64,000 bases of DNA from Bifidobacterium sp. ESL0728 (GCF_029392015.1 NZ_CP113925.1:1240001-1304000), one strand, 5' to 3'. Counted from the first letter of the stretch, positions 47,061 to 56,920 are shown. A program made the numbers and translations. The notes: generated from the letters alone by a model not told the origin.

Positions 47061-47906
47061 ATGTGCAGATTGCTTGGATACTGTGTCAATGCAGCTCAAT
47101 TGAGTTTGAAAGATATTCTTGGGGAGAACGATACTGCCGATTTTCGCAGACTCAGTGAGATTCATAAGGACGGTTGGGGCGTCTCCTTGAAAGGGTTCAT
47201 AGGTGACGACGCATCCCATGCTTCGGGGGACCGAACCTACCACACTACGGTCGCCGCCTATGTTGATCCGGTGTTTTCCTCCTTAGCCGAGGCACCCGCG
47301 CAGTCGGCACTGTGGCATTTGCGGTGGGGTAGCCCGGGAATCGCAGGGATAATCGAGAATCAACAGCCGTTCGCGTGTGACGGGATCGAGTTCATACACA
47401 ATGGCCATATCGCCGGTGCAGACGATGTCAATATTCTTGATAATCCTGATTTTGAAGTAGATCGTGACATTGTCGGATCCATCAGTATCCACAGCGATTC
47501 TGCGATCTTTTTCGCTGTCATAGTAGGGTATACCCGTCAGGGGATGAAGCTCAGTGATGCGATTTTGCATGCGGTCGGAAAGATGCGAGAAACATATCCT
47601 ATGTCAAGTTACAACTGCATTGTGCGTGATGACGAGGAAATGGTTGCTGTACAGGCTGGCTGTGGAGGAAAGACTGTGCCGGAGATTACAGAGTTCTATA
47701 ATGATTATGGTTGGACCGGTCAGGGTGACGACTACGCAACCATGCGCTTCCGCGATATCAGAGACGATAAAGACCATGGATTGGGGTTGTTGGTCGCAAG
47801 TTCCGGGTTCCGTCAGGATGCGGATGGCGGTTGGCGTGAGATGGGCAACAACACCATGTTGATCGCATCTCGTCGAACCGGAAGATATTTCCTTCGTTCA
47901 CTGTGA
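47061..47906 (+). CDS. Class II glutamine amidotransferase (YafJ-like)
   Basis: 281 residues. Cys2 at the mature N-terminus (MCRLLGY) is the nucleophile; HKDGWGVS, HLRWGSPG and PFACDGIEFIHNGHI are the expected active-site blocks. A stand-alone Ntn amidotransferase domain without a synthase partner. Substrate unknown; homologues act as gamma-glutamyl hydrolases. Confidence 0.87.
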   Translation: MCRLLGYCVNAAQLSLKDILGENDTADFRRLSEIHKDGWGVSLKGFIGDDASHASGDRTYHTTVAAYVDPVFSSLAEAPAQSALWHLRWGSPGIAGIIENQQPFACDGIEFIHNGHIAGADDVNILDNPDFEVDRDIVGSISIHSDSAIFFAVIVGYTRQGMKLSDAILHAVGKMRETYPMSSYNCIVRDDEEMVAVQAGCGGKTVPEITEFYNDYGWTGQGDDYATMRFRDIRDDKDHGLGLLVASSGFRQDADGGWREMGNNTMLIASRRTGRYFLRSL

Positions 47907-48127
47907 TAAACCTGCGGCATACGATCATAGTTTGATAACTAAAATCCCGCCGAAGTCTTATCGCTACTGAATTAACTAGATTGATGAGATTCTCGGATTT
48001 TTGGTATTATCTTTCGTAAGATGTGCGTCGGTCGATTTCCGTTTAGATCGGGTGTCTTTTCAGGAAAACGCGCCGATGATTTGCGAGATGAACCGGGTAC
48101 CTGTATATTTTTTGACTGTTGTCTTTT
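47907..48127. other. Gene-free stretch before tRNA-Gly
   Basis: No supported gene. It holds AT-rich stretches that may include the tRNA promoter (ATTTTTGGTATTATC near 47996-48010) and a small CGATTT/AGATCG stem near 48034-48050. Confidence 0.4.
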
Positions 48128-48203
48128 GCGGACATAGCTTAGTTGGTAAAGCGCGACCTTGCCAAGGTCGAGAGCGCGGGTCCGAGTCCCGTTGTCCGCT
48201 CCA
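48128..48203 (+). tRNA. tRNA-Gly (GCC), second copy, with encoded CCA
   Basis: Same 73-nt sequence as the gene at 45306, but here the discriminator T is followed by CCA in the DNA (48201-48203). The flanks are unrelated, so only the gene body is shared. A folded repeat begins 80 bp downstream. Confidence 0.95.
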
Positions 48204-48282
48204 TTCCCTTTCATCGCCTCAGTGCCAACGAATCTCAATCATATTTTTAGAAGTATATTGTCGTTATTTATCAGTCTTGATT

Positions 48283-48451
48283 GGGGTTCTGGGATATGCC
48301 TTGTTCGGACGTAAGACACGGCCGAGCAAAATCAAAGATTTTGCCTTCGCGCTCGATACTTCGCGCTCACCGAACCTATGTAAAGCCCACAAGGCTTTCC
48401 AATTAACGGTTTGGCCAGGAGCGTCCCGAATAAGGTATATCCCAGAACCCC
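48283..48451 (-). repeat. Folded 169-nt intergenic repeat, copy 3 (minus orientation)
   Basis: The outer arms start with GGGGTTCTGGGATAT (48283-48297) and end with ATATCCCAGAACCCC (48437-48451), pairing for about 25 bp with two G-U pairs. Inside are a perfect GCAAAATC/GATTTTGC hairpin (48326-48344) and an AAAGCC/GGCTTT hairpin (48382-48398). Read on the minus strand the core aligns with 35572-35696 almost end to end, and the flanks of the interior match the short copy at 35844. It lies between tRNA-Gly and thrS, antisense to both. Confidence 0.65.
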
Positions 48452-48584
48452 CGCACAGTAAGTAATCTTGAAGATGCATAGTTATGATCCTATGTCGCCC
48501 ATAACCAATATCGTTGGCACTGTTGATTTACCGTCCAGGCCTGCCCCTAGTAACGCGGGCCCTGAAAGCAAAGGACACCATACC

Positions 48585-50618
48585 ATGGCTGAACAAACCA
48601 TCTCCATCAAACTCAACGGCGAAGCAAAGGAGGTGGGAGCCACGCAGACGGGCACCGATCTTTTTGCAGAAGACAAGAACATCATTGCCGTCCGTTTGAA
48701 CGGCAAACCCCGTGACCTTTACACCCCGCTTCATGACGGCGACACCGTTGAACCCATCGCTTTGGACAGCGAGGACGGTCTGGCCATCATGCGCCACTCC
48801 GCCACCCACGTCATGGCGCAGGCCGTTCAGGAGATTCGCCCGGATGCCAAGCTCGGCATAGGCCCGGCCATCGATAATGGCTTCTACTATGATTTCGACG
48901 TCGATAAGCCCTTCACGCCTGAGGATTTGAAGGAAATCGACAAGCGCATGAAGCGCATCATCAAGTCCTCCCAGGCATTCCGTCGTCGCGTGGTCAGTGA
49001 GGACGAGGCCAGAAAAGAAGAGGCCGATCAGCCTTACAAGCTCGAGCTCATCGGTAAGAAGAAGGAAGATATCGACGAGACCGTCGGCACCGAGGTACCG
49101 AATCAGGGTGAAATCACGATGTATGACAATGTTGACCGTGATGGCAACATTGTCTGGAAGGATCTCTGCCAAGGGCCGCACCTGCCCAATACCCGTTATA
49201 TCAAGGCATTCAAGCTGGAACGTACCGCCGCCGCCTACTGGCTCGGTGACGAGCACAATCCATCCATGCAGCGCATTTATGGCACCGCGTGGGCTTCCAA
49301 GGAAGATCTGAAGGCCTATCAGGCTCGCATGGAAGAGGCCGCCAAGCGCGATCACCGTAAGCTCGGCGCCGAAATGGACCTCTTCTCCTTCCCGGAGGAG
49401 ATCGGACCCGGTCTGCCCGTTTTCCACCCGAAGGGCGGCGCCATCATCAACGCCATGGAAGACTACTCCCGTGAAATGCACCGCAAAGCCGGTTACAGCT
49501 TCGTGCAGACCCCGCACATCACCAAGGGAGGCCTCTACGAGACCAGCGGCCACCTGCAGTGGTACAAGGACGGCATGTTCCCGCCGATGCACTTGGACGA
49601 AGAGGTGGACGAGGACGGCAATGTCACCAAGAAGGGCTTCGACTACTACCTGAAGCCGATGAACTGCCCGATGCACAACCTGATTTTCAAGTCCCGCCAG
49701 CGCTCCTACAAGGAGCTGCCGCTGCGTCTCTTCGAGTTCGGCACCGTCTATCGCTACGAGAAGAGCGGAGAGGTTCACGGACTGACCCGCGTACGCGGCT
49801 TGACGCAGGACGATTCCCATATCTACTGCACCCGCGACCAGATGAAGGATGAGTTGAAGTCCATCCTGAACTTCGTGCTGAAAGTGCTGCGCGACTTCGG
49901 TCTGAGTGACTTTTATCTTGAGCTTTCCACCAAGGATGAGGACAAGTTCGTCGGATCCGACGAGATTTGGACGGAAGCCACGGAGACGCTGCGCGAGGTC
50001 GGTGAGGAATCCGGGCTCGACCTTGTGGCCGATCCGGGCGGGGCCGCGTTCTATGGCCCGAAGATCTCCGTGCAGGCACGTGACGCCATCGGCCGCACCT
50101 GGCAGATCTCGACCATCCAGCTCGATTTCAACCTGCCTGAGCGCTTCAAGCTCGAATACATCGCCAAAGATGGCACCCATCAGCGTCCGGTGATGATTCA
50201 CCGCGCCCTGTTCGGCTCCATCGAGCGCTTCTTCGCCATTCTGCTTGAGCACTATGCCGGTGCCTTCCCGGTCTGGCTCGCCCCCGTTCAGGTCACTGGC
50301 ATCCCTGTGGCCGACGAGTTCGCGCCCCATCTGCAGAAGTTCATCGATTCACTGACTCAGGAGACGGTGCGCTGCGAGATGGATACCTCTGATGACCGTT
50401 TCGGCAAGAAGATCCGCAACGCCTCCAAATCCAAGGTGCCTTTCACCTTGATTGTCGGAGAGGACGACGTCAACAAGAACGCGGTCAGCTTCCGTTTCCG
50501 CGACGGCAGCCAGCTCAATGGCGTTCCGGTCGATACGGCCAAGGCCGACATTCTCAAGGTCATCAAGTCCCGCGCCCAGGTCAACAACGCCGACGATTTC
50601 GCTCAAGCGACCAAGTAA
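48585..50618 (+). CDS. thrS: Threonyl-tRNA synthetase
   Basis: Charges tRNA-Thr. 677 residues from ATG 48585, with AAAGGA upstream; the in-frame TTG 48468 would add 39 unrelated residues. Domains: an N-terminal TGS (about 1-65), the editing domain with [12 protein letters not shown] (H-x3-H), and the class II core with the motif [12 protein letters not shown] and [17 protein letters not shown], then an anticodon-binding domain with LIVGEDD. No T-box motif was found in the leader; a GGCCTGC/GCGGGCC hairpin lies near 48537-48562. Confidence 0.96.
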   Translation: MAEQTISIKLNGEAKEVGATQTGTDLFAEDKNIIAVRLNGKPRDLYTPLHDGDTVEPIALDSEDGLAIMRHSATHVMAQAVQEIRPDAKLGIGPAIDNGFYYDFDVDKPFTPEDLKEIDKRMKRIIKSSQAFRRRVVSEDEARKEEADQPYKLELIGKKKEDIDETVGTEVPNQGEITMYDNVDRDGNIVWKDLCQGPHLPNTRYIKAFKLERTAAAYWLGDEHNPSMQRIYGTAWASKEDLKAYQARMEEAAKRDHRKLGAEMDLFSFPEEIGPGLPVFHPKGGAIINAMEDYSREMHRKAGYSFVQTPHITKGGLYETSGHLQWYKDGMFPPMHLDEEVDEDGNVTKKGFDYYLKPMNCPMHNLIFKSRQRSYKELPLRLFEFGTVYRYEKSGEVHGLTRVRGLTQDDSHIYCTRDQMKDELKSILNFVLKVLRDFGLSDFYLELSTKDEDKFVGSDEIWTEATETLREVGEESGLDLVADPGGAAFYGPKISVQARDAIGRTWQISTIQLDFNLPERFKLEYIAKDGTHQRPVMIHRALFGSIERFFAILLEHYAGAFPVWLAPVQVTGIPVADEFAPHLQKFIDSLTQETVRCEMDTSDDRFGKKIRNASKSKVPFTLIVGEDDVNKNAVSFRFRDGSQLNGVPVDTAKADILKVIKSRAQVNNADDFAQATK

Positions 50619-50649
50619 GTAAGAGAAAGTTGCTGAGGAAAGCATAAGC

Positions 50650-51306
50650 ATGCTCGAAAAACTACGACCACCGTTCAAGCGCCTTATCGCGCCAATAGCC
50701 AAGCTGTTGGTTGCGATGGGTTTCACGGCGAACGCAGTGACCATCGTCGGGGCCGTCGGTACGATTCTCGTGGCCATTGCCACGGGAATCACCGGCTGGC
50801 TCATACCAGGCTCCATACTGATGGCCATTCTTGCGGCTTTCGATTCGTTGGACGGCTCGGTGGCCGCACTGACCACGGGCGGCACCAAATTCGGCGCTTT
50901 CCTAGACTCCACGCTCGATCGTATTGCCGATTGGGCCGTGCTCTTTGCCGTGGTGCTCTATTTCCTGCTGCACGGCGGCATGTCGATTGCCTCGGGAACC
51001 ATCGATATGGATGATGTGATCGGTTGGGTCGGCATCGGCGCATCGATGTACGCGATGATGACTTCCTTCGTCACCTCATACGCCCGTGCCCGCGCCGAAT
51101 CTGTCGGTTACGAGGCCAAAAACGGCATTGCCACAAGAAGTGACCGTCTGGTCATCATCCTTGTCGGCATGCTCCTGAGCGGCATTTTCCGTGATCCTCG
51201 CTGGCTCATGGCTTTCATCGTGATTCTGGCGGTGCTGGGTACGATTACCGTTTTCCAGCGTATCTTCGAGGTTCGTCGGCAGATGAAGGCCGACGGCGCG
51301 ATCTGA
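50650..51306 (+). CDS. pgsA: CDP-alcohol phosphatidyltransferase, PgsA1/PI-phosphate synthase-like
   Basis: Membrane enzyme joining CDP-diacylglycerol to an alcohol phosphate; the order with the next two genes matches mycobacterial pgsA1-patA-pimA and suggests inositol phosphate as substrate (inference). 218 residues, about six TM. The catalytic motif reads DGSVAALTTGGTKFGAFLDSTLD: all Asp/Gly positions of DGx2ARx8Gx3Dx3D are kept, but the Arg is Ala. The start follows TGAGGAAAG. Confidence 0.82.
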   Translation: MLEKLRPPFKRLIAPIAKLLVAMGFTANAVTIVGAVGTILVAIATGITGWLIPGSILMAILAAFDSLDGSVAALTTGGTKFGAFLDSTLDRIADWAVLFAVVLYFLLHGGMSIASGTIDMDDVIGWVGIGASMYAMMTSFVTSYARARAESVGYEAKNGIATRSDRLVIILVGMLLSGIFRDPRWLMAFIVILAVLGTITVFQRIFEVRRQMKADGAI

Positions 51307-51370
51307 TATCATACGAAAGCCTGTCTTGCATTTTCGTTCGACCATGCAAGACAGGCTTTCGTATAATATC
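51305..51370. repeat. Long hairpin between pgsA and the acyltransferase gene
   Basis: Arms 51311-51330 and 51345-51364 are perfectly complementary over 20 bp; with one mismatch they extend to 26 bp (51305-51330 and 51345-51370). The loop is 14 nt. There is no T-run, so it is not a typical terminator. The left arm overlaps the pgsA stop. Confidence 0.8.
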
Positions 51371-51389
51371 TGAAAGACCAATTACCAAC

Positions 51390-52403
51390 ATGCTCGATAA
51401 TTTCCTTGTATTCCTGGCAAAGCACCCTAGAATTATCCCCGAACCATTGCTGCGTGGCCTTTTCCTGTTCGCCGCAGATGTTTGCTGGCTGTTCCGTATC
51501 GGGGGAGTCAGGCAGCTCGAACGAAATTTGCGTCATGTCCTCGAATCGCGGGATGGAACTGTTTCGGAAAAGACTCTTCGCCAAACCAGCCACCGCGGCA
51601 TGCGTTCCTATTTCACCTACTTTGCCGAGGCGATGACCGTAGGCGGCCAGTCCGATGAAACGCTCCTCGCACGTACCCGGCCGATTGGTCCTGGTCTGCC
51701 GATTTGCAAGGAACTTGTGCATGACAATCCGGGCAGTGCGCCCATGGCCATCAGCCATCAGGGCAACTGGGATTATGAAGGCTTCCTTGCGGCCAACGTC
51801 CTTGCTCCGGTAACCGTGACCGCGGAACGGCTCAAAAACAAGAAGCTGCTCGACACCTTCATCGAAATCCGGAAACGCGTGAATATCACTGTGTTTCTCA
51901 CCGGCCAGCCGCATCTTATCGAAAAACTCGAAGATGTGTTGGCCAAGCCGCACGTTCTTGTGCCGCTGCTCGCCGACCGTGACCTGAGCCGGCACGGCGA
52001 ATTCGTACATGCCTTCGGCTCCACCATCCGTGTGGCGCGCGGGCCGGCGACGTTGGCACTGGACACCGGCAAGCCGTTGTTCGTGGTCAACATGTTCCGG
52101 GAGAAACTTTCCGGCGAGGCCCGACGCAAGGCAGGCATCAGATATGGGTATGTCGTCGACATCAGCGCGCCGGTGGACATCGACCGCTTCCGCAGCCTGC
52201 CTCGCGAAGAGGCCATCCACGCCATCAGCCAAGCTTGGGTCGATGTGTGGAGCCGAGACATTTCCGCACATCCTGAGGACTGGCACATGTTGCAGCCGAT
52301 CTTTATCGAAGATCTGGATATGTCACGTTTGAAGGACGTTCCCGACGAAGTGATGGCAGAGCTCAGGCAAATCAACAAAACCGATAAAACCTCAAACGGA
52401 TAA
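51390..52403 (+). CDS. Phosphatidylinositol mannoside acyltransferase-like (PatA/HtrB family)
   Basis: 337 residues of the lysophospholipid acyltransferase family. The active-site motif is SHQGNWDYEG (H-x4-D), with DRDLSRHGEFVHAFGSTIRVARGPATLAL as the acceptor region and EDWHMLQP near the end. Placed between a PgsA1-like and a PimA-like gene, it most likely acylates a mannosylated phosphatidylinositol. The ribosome site is weak. Confidence 0.8.
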   Translation: MLDNFLVFLAKHPRIIPEPLLRGLFLFAADVCWLFRIGGVRQLERNLRHVLESRDGTVSEKTLRQTSHRGMRSYFTYFAEAMTVGGQSDETLLARTRPIGPGLPICKELVHDNPGSAPMAISHQGNWDYEGFLAANVLAPVTVTAERLKNKKLLDTFIEIRKRVNITVFLTGQPHLIEKLEDVLAKPHVLVPLLADRDLSRHGEFVHAFGSTIRVARGPATLALDTGKPLFVVNMFREKLSGEARRKAGIRYGYVVDISAPVDIDRFRSLPREEAIHAISQAWVDVWSRDISAHPEDWHMLQPIFIEDLDMSRLKDVPDEVMAELRQINKTDKTSNG

Positions 52404-52502
52404 ATCGATTAACCGATAAAACCACAACGTGATTATTGTCTCTATGGTGATTGCGCCAGAAATTAAAACCGAAATACCGAATCTATGGCAGAATAAAGAA
52501 TC

Positions 52503-53693
52503 ATGTCTTATATAGAAAACGATGGAGCCATCGAACGCCCAGATCCGCTTCACGGCAGAAAGCTGAATGTCGGCATCATCTCGCCGTATTCGTTCGAGAC
52601 GCCCGGCGGCGTACAGTTCCATATCCGCGATTTCGCCGAAGAGCTGATGAAACGCGGGCATCATGTGGAGGTGCTGGCTCCGGGCCGCAGGACGCGAGAC
52701 ATGCCTCTTTGGGTGACCACGAACGATTCCTCGTTTTCCATTCCCTACAACGGCTCCGTTGCCCGCCTGAGCTATTTCGGCTTTGTCGGGCCCCGCACCC
52801 GTCGCTGGGTCAAGCAGGGTCATTTCGACATCGTCCACTTGCATGAACCGGAAACGCCGTCGCTGAGTCACAAACCACTGACGATGATTCATCACCCCCC
52901 GTTTGTCGGCACGTTCCATGCAGCCTTCGACCCCTACCCGCTGGCGTTGCGCTTCTTCCAAGGTTATCTTCGGCAGTATCTCTCGCCGCTTTCGGCGGGA
53001 ATCTGCGTTTCACAGGCCGCCAAAGACGTGGTCAACCATTACGGCCCCCGTGACATCGAATATGACGTCATTCCCAACGGCATCAATTGCAGGTTCTTTG
53101 CAAACGCCGAGTCCAATGCGTCGTGGCAGGGTACGACGCAACGTCCGACAATCGGCTTTCTGGGACGTATGGGTGAGACACGCAAAGGCTTCTCCGTTTT
53201 TGCCCGCGCTGCAAACGAGGTCATCAAGCGCTATCCATCCGCCCGATTCCTCTGCGCAGGCACGGGGGAGCAGGATGCCATAAAGATTATCGGCAAGATC
53301 GACCCCAGCGGAGCATTGACCAAACGCTTCGAATTTCTCGGGCGAATCAGTGACAAAGACAAAGCACGTTTCTACAAATCGCTTGATGTCTACGTCGCTC
53401 CACAGACCGGAGGGGAGAGCTTCGGTATCGTTCTGGTGGAAGCCATGGCCGCTTCGTGCGCGGTGGTCTCCAGCGACCTTGACGCCTTTGCGGCCGTCGC
53501 GCAGGATGGCGACGATGCAGCGTTATTCGCCAATGGCGATGGACACGATTGCGCACGTCAGATAATTTCGCTTTTGGACAATCCGGAGCGTAGGCAACGT
53601 CTTCGACGAGCCGGCTTTGAACGTTCGAAACGATATGACTGGCCTGTAGTGGCCAACCGGGTTTTACAAGTCTACGCGCGCGTATTGTCGTGA
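52503..53693 (+). CDS. GT4 glycosyltransferase, PimA-like
   Basis: Likely adds mannose from GDP-mannose to phosphatidylinositol on the inner membrane face. 396 residues: ISPYSFETPGGVQFHIRDFAEEL at the N-terminus closely matches mycobacterial PimA, MGETRKGFSVF starts the donor domain, and PQTGGESFGIVLVEAMAA holds the nucleotide-sugar Glu. The ribosome site is poor. Substrate is inferred from similarity and context. Confidence 0.83.
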   Translation: MSYIENDGAIERPDPLHGRKLNVGIISPYSFETPGGVQFHIRDFAEELMKRGHHVEVLAPGRRTRDMPLWVTTNDSSFSIPYNGSVARLSYFGFVGPRTRRWVKQGHFDIVHLHEPETPSLSHKPLTMIHHPPFVGTFHAAFDPYPLALRFFQGYLRQYLSPLSAGICVSQAAKDVVNHYGPRDIEYDVIPNGINCRFFANAESNASWQGTTQRPTIGFLGRMGETRKGFSVFARAANEVIKRYPSARFLCAGTGEQDAIKIIGKIDPSGALTKRFEFLGRISDKDKARFYKSLDVYVAPQTGGESFGIVLVEAMAASCAVVSSDLDAFAAVAQDGDDAALFANGDGHDCARQIISLLDNPERRQRLRRAGFERSKRYDWPVVANRVLQVYARVLS

Positions 53694-53746
53694 AACCGCT
53701 TTAAAATTGTTACGTTTAACGTATTCGTATACCTGCTAGGAGCAAT

Positions 53747-54505
53747 ATGTCAGGGCATTCCAAGTGGGCGACCACTAAAAACAAGAAGGCCGCCATCGAT
53801 TCGAAGCGCGGCAAGCTGTTCGCCAAACTCATCAAGAACATCGAAATCGCAGCACGTCTGGGCGGCGGCGACCCCGACGGCAATCCGACTTTGTATGACG
53901 CCATTGTCAAGGCCAAAAAGTCTTCGATGCCGTCTGACAACATCAAGCGCGCCATCAAGCGCGGATCTGGTGCCGAAGCCGGTGCCGCCAATTACGAGAG
54001 CATCACCTACGAAGGCTATGCGCCGGCAGGCGTGGGCCTCATCATCGAGTGCCTCACTGACAACCGCAACCGTGCGGCTGCAGAAGTGCGTTCCACGCTC
54101 ACCAAAGGCAACGGTTCGCTGGCCACCTCCGGCTCCGTGAGCTTCAACTTCGAGCGCAAAGGCCAGATCGTGGTTCCTTCGGAAGGGCTTGACTATGACA
54201 AGCTTTTCGAGATCGCTGCCGAAGCCGGTGCCGAAGACGTCAAGGACGAGGGCGATGTCTATACCGTCATCACCGGTCCCGAAGACATGGTCACTGTGCG
54301 TGAGGCCTTGCAGAAGGCCAACGTGGACTATGATTCGGCTGACTTAGTGATGATTCCCAAGACCGAGGTGGATCTGGGCCTCGAAGACGCGCAGAAGGTC
54401 TCCAAGCTCATCGACAATCTCGATGACCTTGATGATGTGCAGAACATCTACAGCAACTGGACCGCCTCCGACGAGGTCATGGAACAGCTGGATCAAGAGG
54501 AGTAA
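53747..54505 (+). CDS. yebC: YebC/PmpR-family protein
   Basis: 252 residues. [27 protein letters not shown] is the family's signature N-terminus; [20 protein letters not shown] is in the middle. Family members act as transcription factors or relieve ribosome stalling at proline runs. Ribosome site TAGGAGC. It precedes ruvC as in most actinobacteria. Confidence 0.94.
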   Translation: MSGHSKWATTKNKKAAIDSKRGKLFAKLIKNIEIAARLGGGDPDGNPTLYDAIVKAKKSSMPSDNIKRAIKRGSGAEAGAANYESITYEGYAPAGVGLIIECLTDNRNRAAAEVRSTLTKGNGSLATSGSVSFNFERKGQIVVPSEGLDYDKLFEIAAEAGAEDVKDEGDVYTVITGPEDMVTVREALQKANVDYDSADLVMIPKTEVDLGLEDAQKVSKLIDNLDDLDDVQNIYSNWTASDEVMEQLDQEE

Positions 54506-54511
54506 TCCGCT

Positions 54512-55093
54512 GTGATCATTCTTGGCGTCGACCCCGGGCTCACACGCTGCGGGGTCGGTGTGATTGAAGCCGACGCATCGCGCCGGCTTTCTTTTGTTCA
54601 CGTCGATGTTGTGCGAAGCGACCCGCATATCTCGCAGGATCTGCGACTGTTGGCCATATACAACGGACTTGCAGCCAAAATCGACAGATTCTCGCCCGAT
54701 ACCGTTTCCATCGAGCGCGTGTTCGCGCAGGAAAACCGGAATACAGTACTGGGTACCGCTCAAGCCGCCGGACTGGCCATGCTCGCCGCAGCCCAACGTG
54801 GCATTCCTGTGGCCCTGCACACGCCGACCGAAGCCAAAATGGCCGTGACCGGCAATGGGCGCGCCGAAAAGATTCAGGTGGAGCGCATGGTCGCACGCAT
54901 CCTGAACCTCAACAAGATTCCGGAGCCGGCTGACGCGGCCGATGCCTTGGCACAGGCGATATGTCATGCTCTGCGTCCTTCCGGCGCGTTGGAAGGCGGG
55001 GAAAGGGAACAGCACCTCACCCTGGCGCAGCGTCAATGGGCGCAGGCCCAGCAGCATGCCAAGAAACGCCATAGCGTCGATAGGGGCATGTAA
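54512..55093 (+). CDS. ruvC: Holliday junction endonuclease RuvC
   Basis: Resolves Holliday junctions. 193 residues from GTG 54512. The catalytic acids are seen in [14 protein letters not shown] (Asp7), [10 protein letters not shown] (Glu) and the C-terminal [14 protein letters not shown] (two Asp). Six bases separate it from yebC. Confidence 0.95.
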   Translation: MIILGVDPGLTRCGVGVIEADASRRLSFVHVDVVRSDPHISQDLRLLAIYNGLAAKIDRFSPDTVSIERVFAQENRNTVLGTAQAAGLAMLAAAQRGIPVALHTPTEAKMAVTGNGRAEKIQVERMVARILNLNKIPEPADAADALAQAICHALRPSGALEGGEREQHLTLAQRQWAQAQQHAKKRHSVDRGM

Positions 55094-55098
55094 GCTAT

Positions 55099-55112
55099 CG
55101 AACAGATGTTCG
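55099..55112 (+). promoter_or_regulatory. LexA (SOS) box upstream of ruvAB
   Basis: CGAACAGATGTTCG, a perfect CGAAC-N4-GTTCG site, begins 6 bp after the ruvC stop. ruvA starts 123 bp further on, so ruvAB can be induced by damage separately from ruvC. Confidence 0.87.
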
Positions 55113-55234
55113 AATGTTTGGGTTAGCGAGATGTCTGGCTAAAACGGGCAGCTTGGTCTACTTCATTTCGAATCATCGCTAAATGCAAGCTTTGTTTAAG
55201 CCGGATTAATGCATCTTCGCGGCAGGAGTGACGG

Positions 55235-55852
55235 ATGATAGGAATGCTCAACGGCAGGGTGGAAAGCGTCGGAGACGCCGACGCCCTGATTGATGTCAAC
55301 GGCATCGGTTTCGAAGTGCGCATGCCGGCGGCCGAGCTTTCCGCCTTGCATTCAGGCCAGGAAGCCAAGGTGTTCACATCACTCAATGTCTCGCAGGATG
55401 CCATTGCATTGTATGGATTCCTATCGCAATCCTCTAAACGTATGTTCTTGCAGTTGCAAAAGGTTAGCGGCATTGGTCCGCGCGTAGCGTTGTCGCTGCT
55501 TTCGACGCTTTCTCCAGACAAGCTCGCAAAAACCGTCATGGACGGTGATGCGGCGGCTTTGGCCAAGGCTCCGGGGCTCGGCAAAAAAGGTGCGCAGAAG
55601 ATCATCCTCGAATTGCGTGGGTCCATCAACTTGGATGAGATCGAAAGCGGTCGCGCTTCAGCAGAACCTGAATATGACACTGGGACTACGGAAGTCATCG
55701 AAGGTCTGGTTTCCTTGGGCTGGCGTGAAAACGATGCTGCGCATGCCGTCACGAAAGTCTGCAAAGACAACGACATCGAAACACCACTGGGTAATTCGGA
55801 CATCCCCAAAGTCCTGAAACTGGCATTGACATCCTTGGATCGGGGGCGCTAA
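55235..55852 (+). CDS. ruvA: Holliday junction DNA helicase subunit RuvA
   Basis: Binds four-way junctions and loads RuvB. 205 residues: MIGMLNGRVESVGDADALIDVNGIGFEV is the OB domain, LQKVSGIGPRVALSLLS and APGLGKKGAQKIILEL the paired HhH motifs, and the RuvB-binding C-terminal domain follows. 6 bp before ruvB. Confidence 0.95.
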   Translation: MIGMLNGRVESVGDADALIDVNGIGFEVRMPAAELSALHSGQEAKVFTSLNVSQDAIALYGFLSQSSKRMFLQLQKVSGIGPRVALSLLSTLSPDKLAKTVMDGDAAALAKAPGLGKKGAQKIILELRGSINLDEIESGRASAEPEYDTGTTEVIEGLVSLGWRENDAAHAVTKVCKDNDIETPLGNSDIPKVLKLALTSLDRGR

Positions 55853-55858
55853 ACCATC

Positions 55859-56920
55859 ATGGCAGAGACCAACGGACCACAATCCAACATGGGAGCAGAC
55901 GAGCAATCGTTGCGTATGATTTCCTCTGAGCCAATTGGCAACGAGCCTGTCAGCGACGAGGAACTGCGTCCTCGCGCGCTCGAAGGCTTTATTGGACAGC
56001 CCCTTTTGAAGGCGCAGTTGCAGCTTTTTCTCGATGCCGCGAGAAAACGTGACGTGCCGCCTGACCATATCCTGCTTGCCGGTCCTCCGGGACTGGGTAA
56101 GACGACACTGGCCATGATCGTGGCCAACGAGTTGCAGGTGCCTATTCGTGTCACCTCAGGTCCGGCAATTCAGCATGCAGGTGATTTGGCTTCGATTCTG
56201 AGTTCTCTCGATGAAGGCGAAGTACTTTTCATCGATGAGATTCACCGCTTGCCTCGTCCTGCGGAAGAGCTGCTCTACATTGCGATGGAGGACTTTCGCG
56301 TCGACGTAATGGTGGGTAAAGGGCCAGGAGCCTCATCCATTCCGTTGACTTTGCCTCGATTTACGGTCATCGGCGCCACCACGCGTGAAGGTATGCTGCC
56401 TTCACCATTGCGTGCCCGTTTCGGTTTCACCGCCCATTTGGATTTCTATCCGCATGAGGAGTTGGAACGGCTTATCGAGCGCAGTGCCGGCGTACTCGGC
56501 ATCAATTTGGCCGATGGCAGTGCCAAACAGCTTTCGATGCGTAGCCGCGGCACACCGCGTATCGCCAACCGGCTGTTGCGTCGTGTTCGCGACTGGGCGA
56601 TCGTCCACGATCTCGATGAGATCGGGCCCGATGACGTTCAGGCCGCACTTGAACTCTATCAGATCGACTCCGAAGGACTCGACAGGCTCGATCTGGCGGT
56701 TTTAAACGCCATCGTCAGGAATTTCGATGGTGGTCCGGTCGGACTCAACAATCTTTCCGCGATGGTCGGCGAGGAATCGGAAACCGTGGAAACCGTCTGC
56801 GAACCGTATCTTGTGCGGGAAGGGTTCCTGGTGCGTACCCCGAAAGGAAGGGTTGCGACCGAAAAAGCTTGGCATCATCTGGGTCTCGTCCCTAGAGATG
56901 ATGTCAACAAGTTATTCTAA
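55859..56920 (+). CDS. ruvB: Holliday junction DNA helicase subunit RuvB
   Basis: Hexameric AAA+ motor for branch migration. 353 residues: Walker [12 protein letters not shown] near 83, Walker B FIDEIHRL, sensor [10 protein letters not shown], arginine finger region SPLRARFGF, and a C-terminal winged helix. The first 35 residues are a polar extension. Confidence 0.96.
   Translation: MAETNGPQSNMGADEQSLRMISSEPIGNEPVSDEELRPRALEGFIGQPLLKAQLQLFLDAARKRDVPPDHILLAGPPGLGKTTLAMIVANELQVPIRVTSGPAIQHAGDLASILSSLDEGEVLFIDEIHRLPRPAEELLYIAMEDFRVDVMVGKGPGASSIPLTLPRFTVIGATTREGMLPSPLRARFGFTAHLDFYPHEELERLIERSAGVLGINLADGSAKQLSMRSRGTPRIANRLLRRVRDWAIVHDLDEIGPDDVQAALELYQIDSEGLDRLDLAVLNAIVRNFDGGPVGLNNLSAMVGEESETVETVCEPYLVREGFLVRTPKGRVATEKAWHHLGLVPRDDVNKLF

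Noticed and set aside
48452..48584. T-box riboswitch in front of thrS
   Set aside because: No T-box core sequence or specifier/antiterminator arrangement was found, and the folded repeat there is antisense and shared with an unrelated locus.
48528..50330. 600-aa minus-strand frame across thrS
   Set aside because: Antisense shadow of a clear threonyl-tRNA synthetase.
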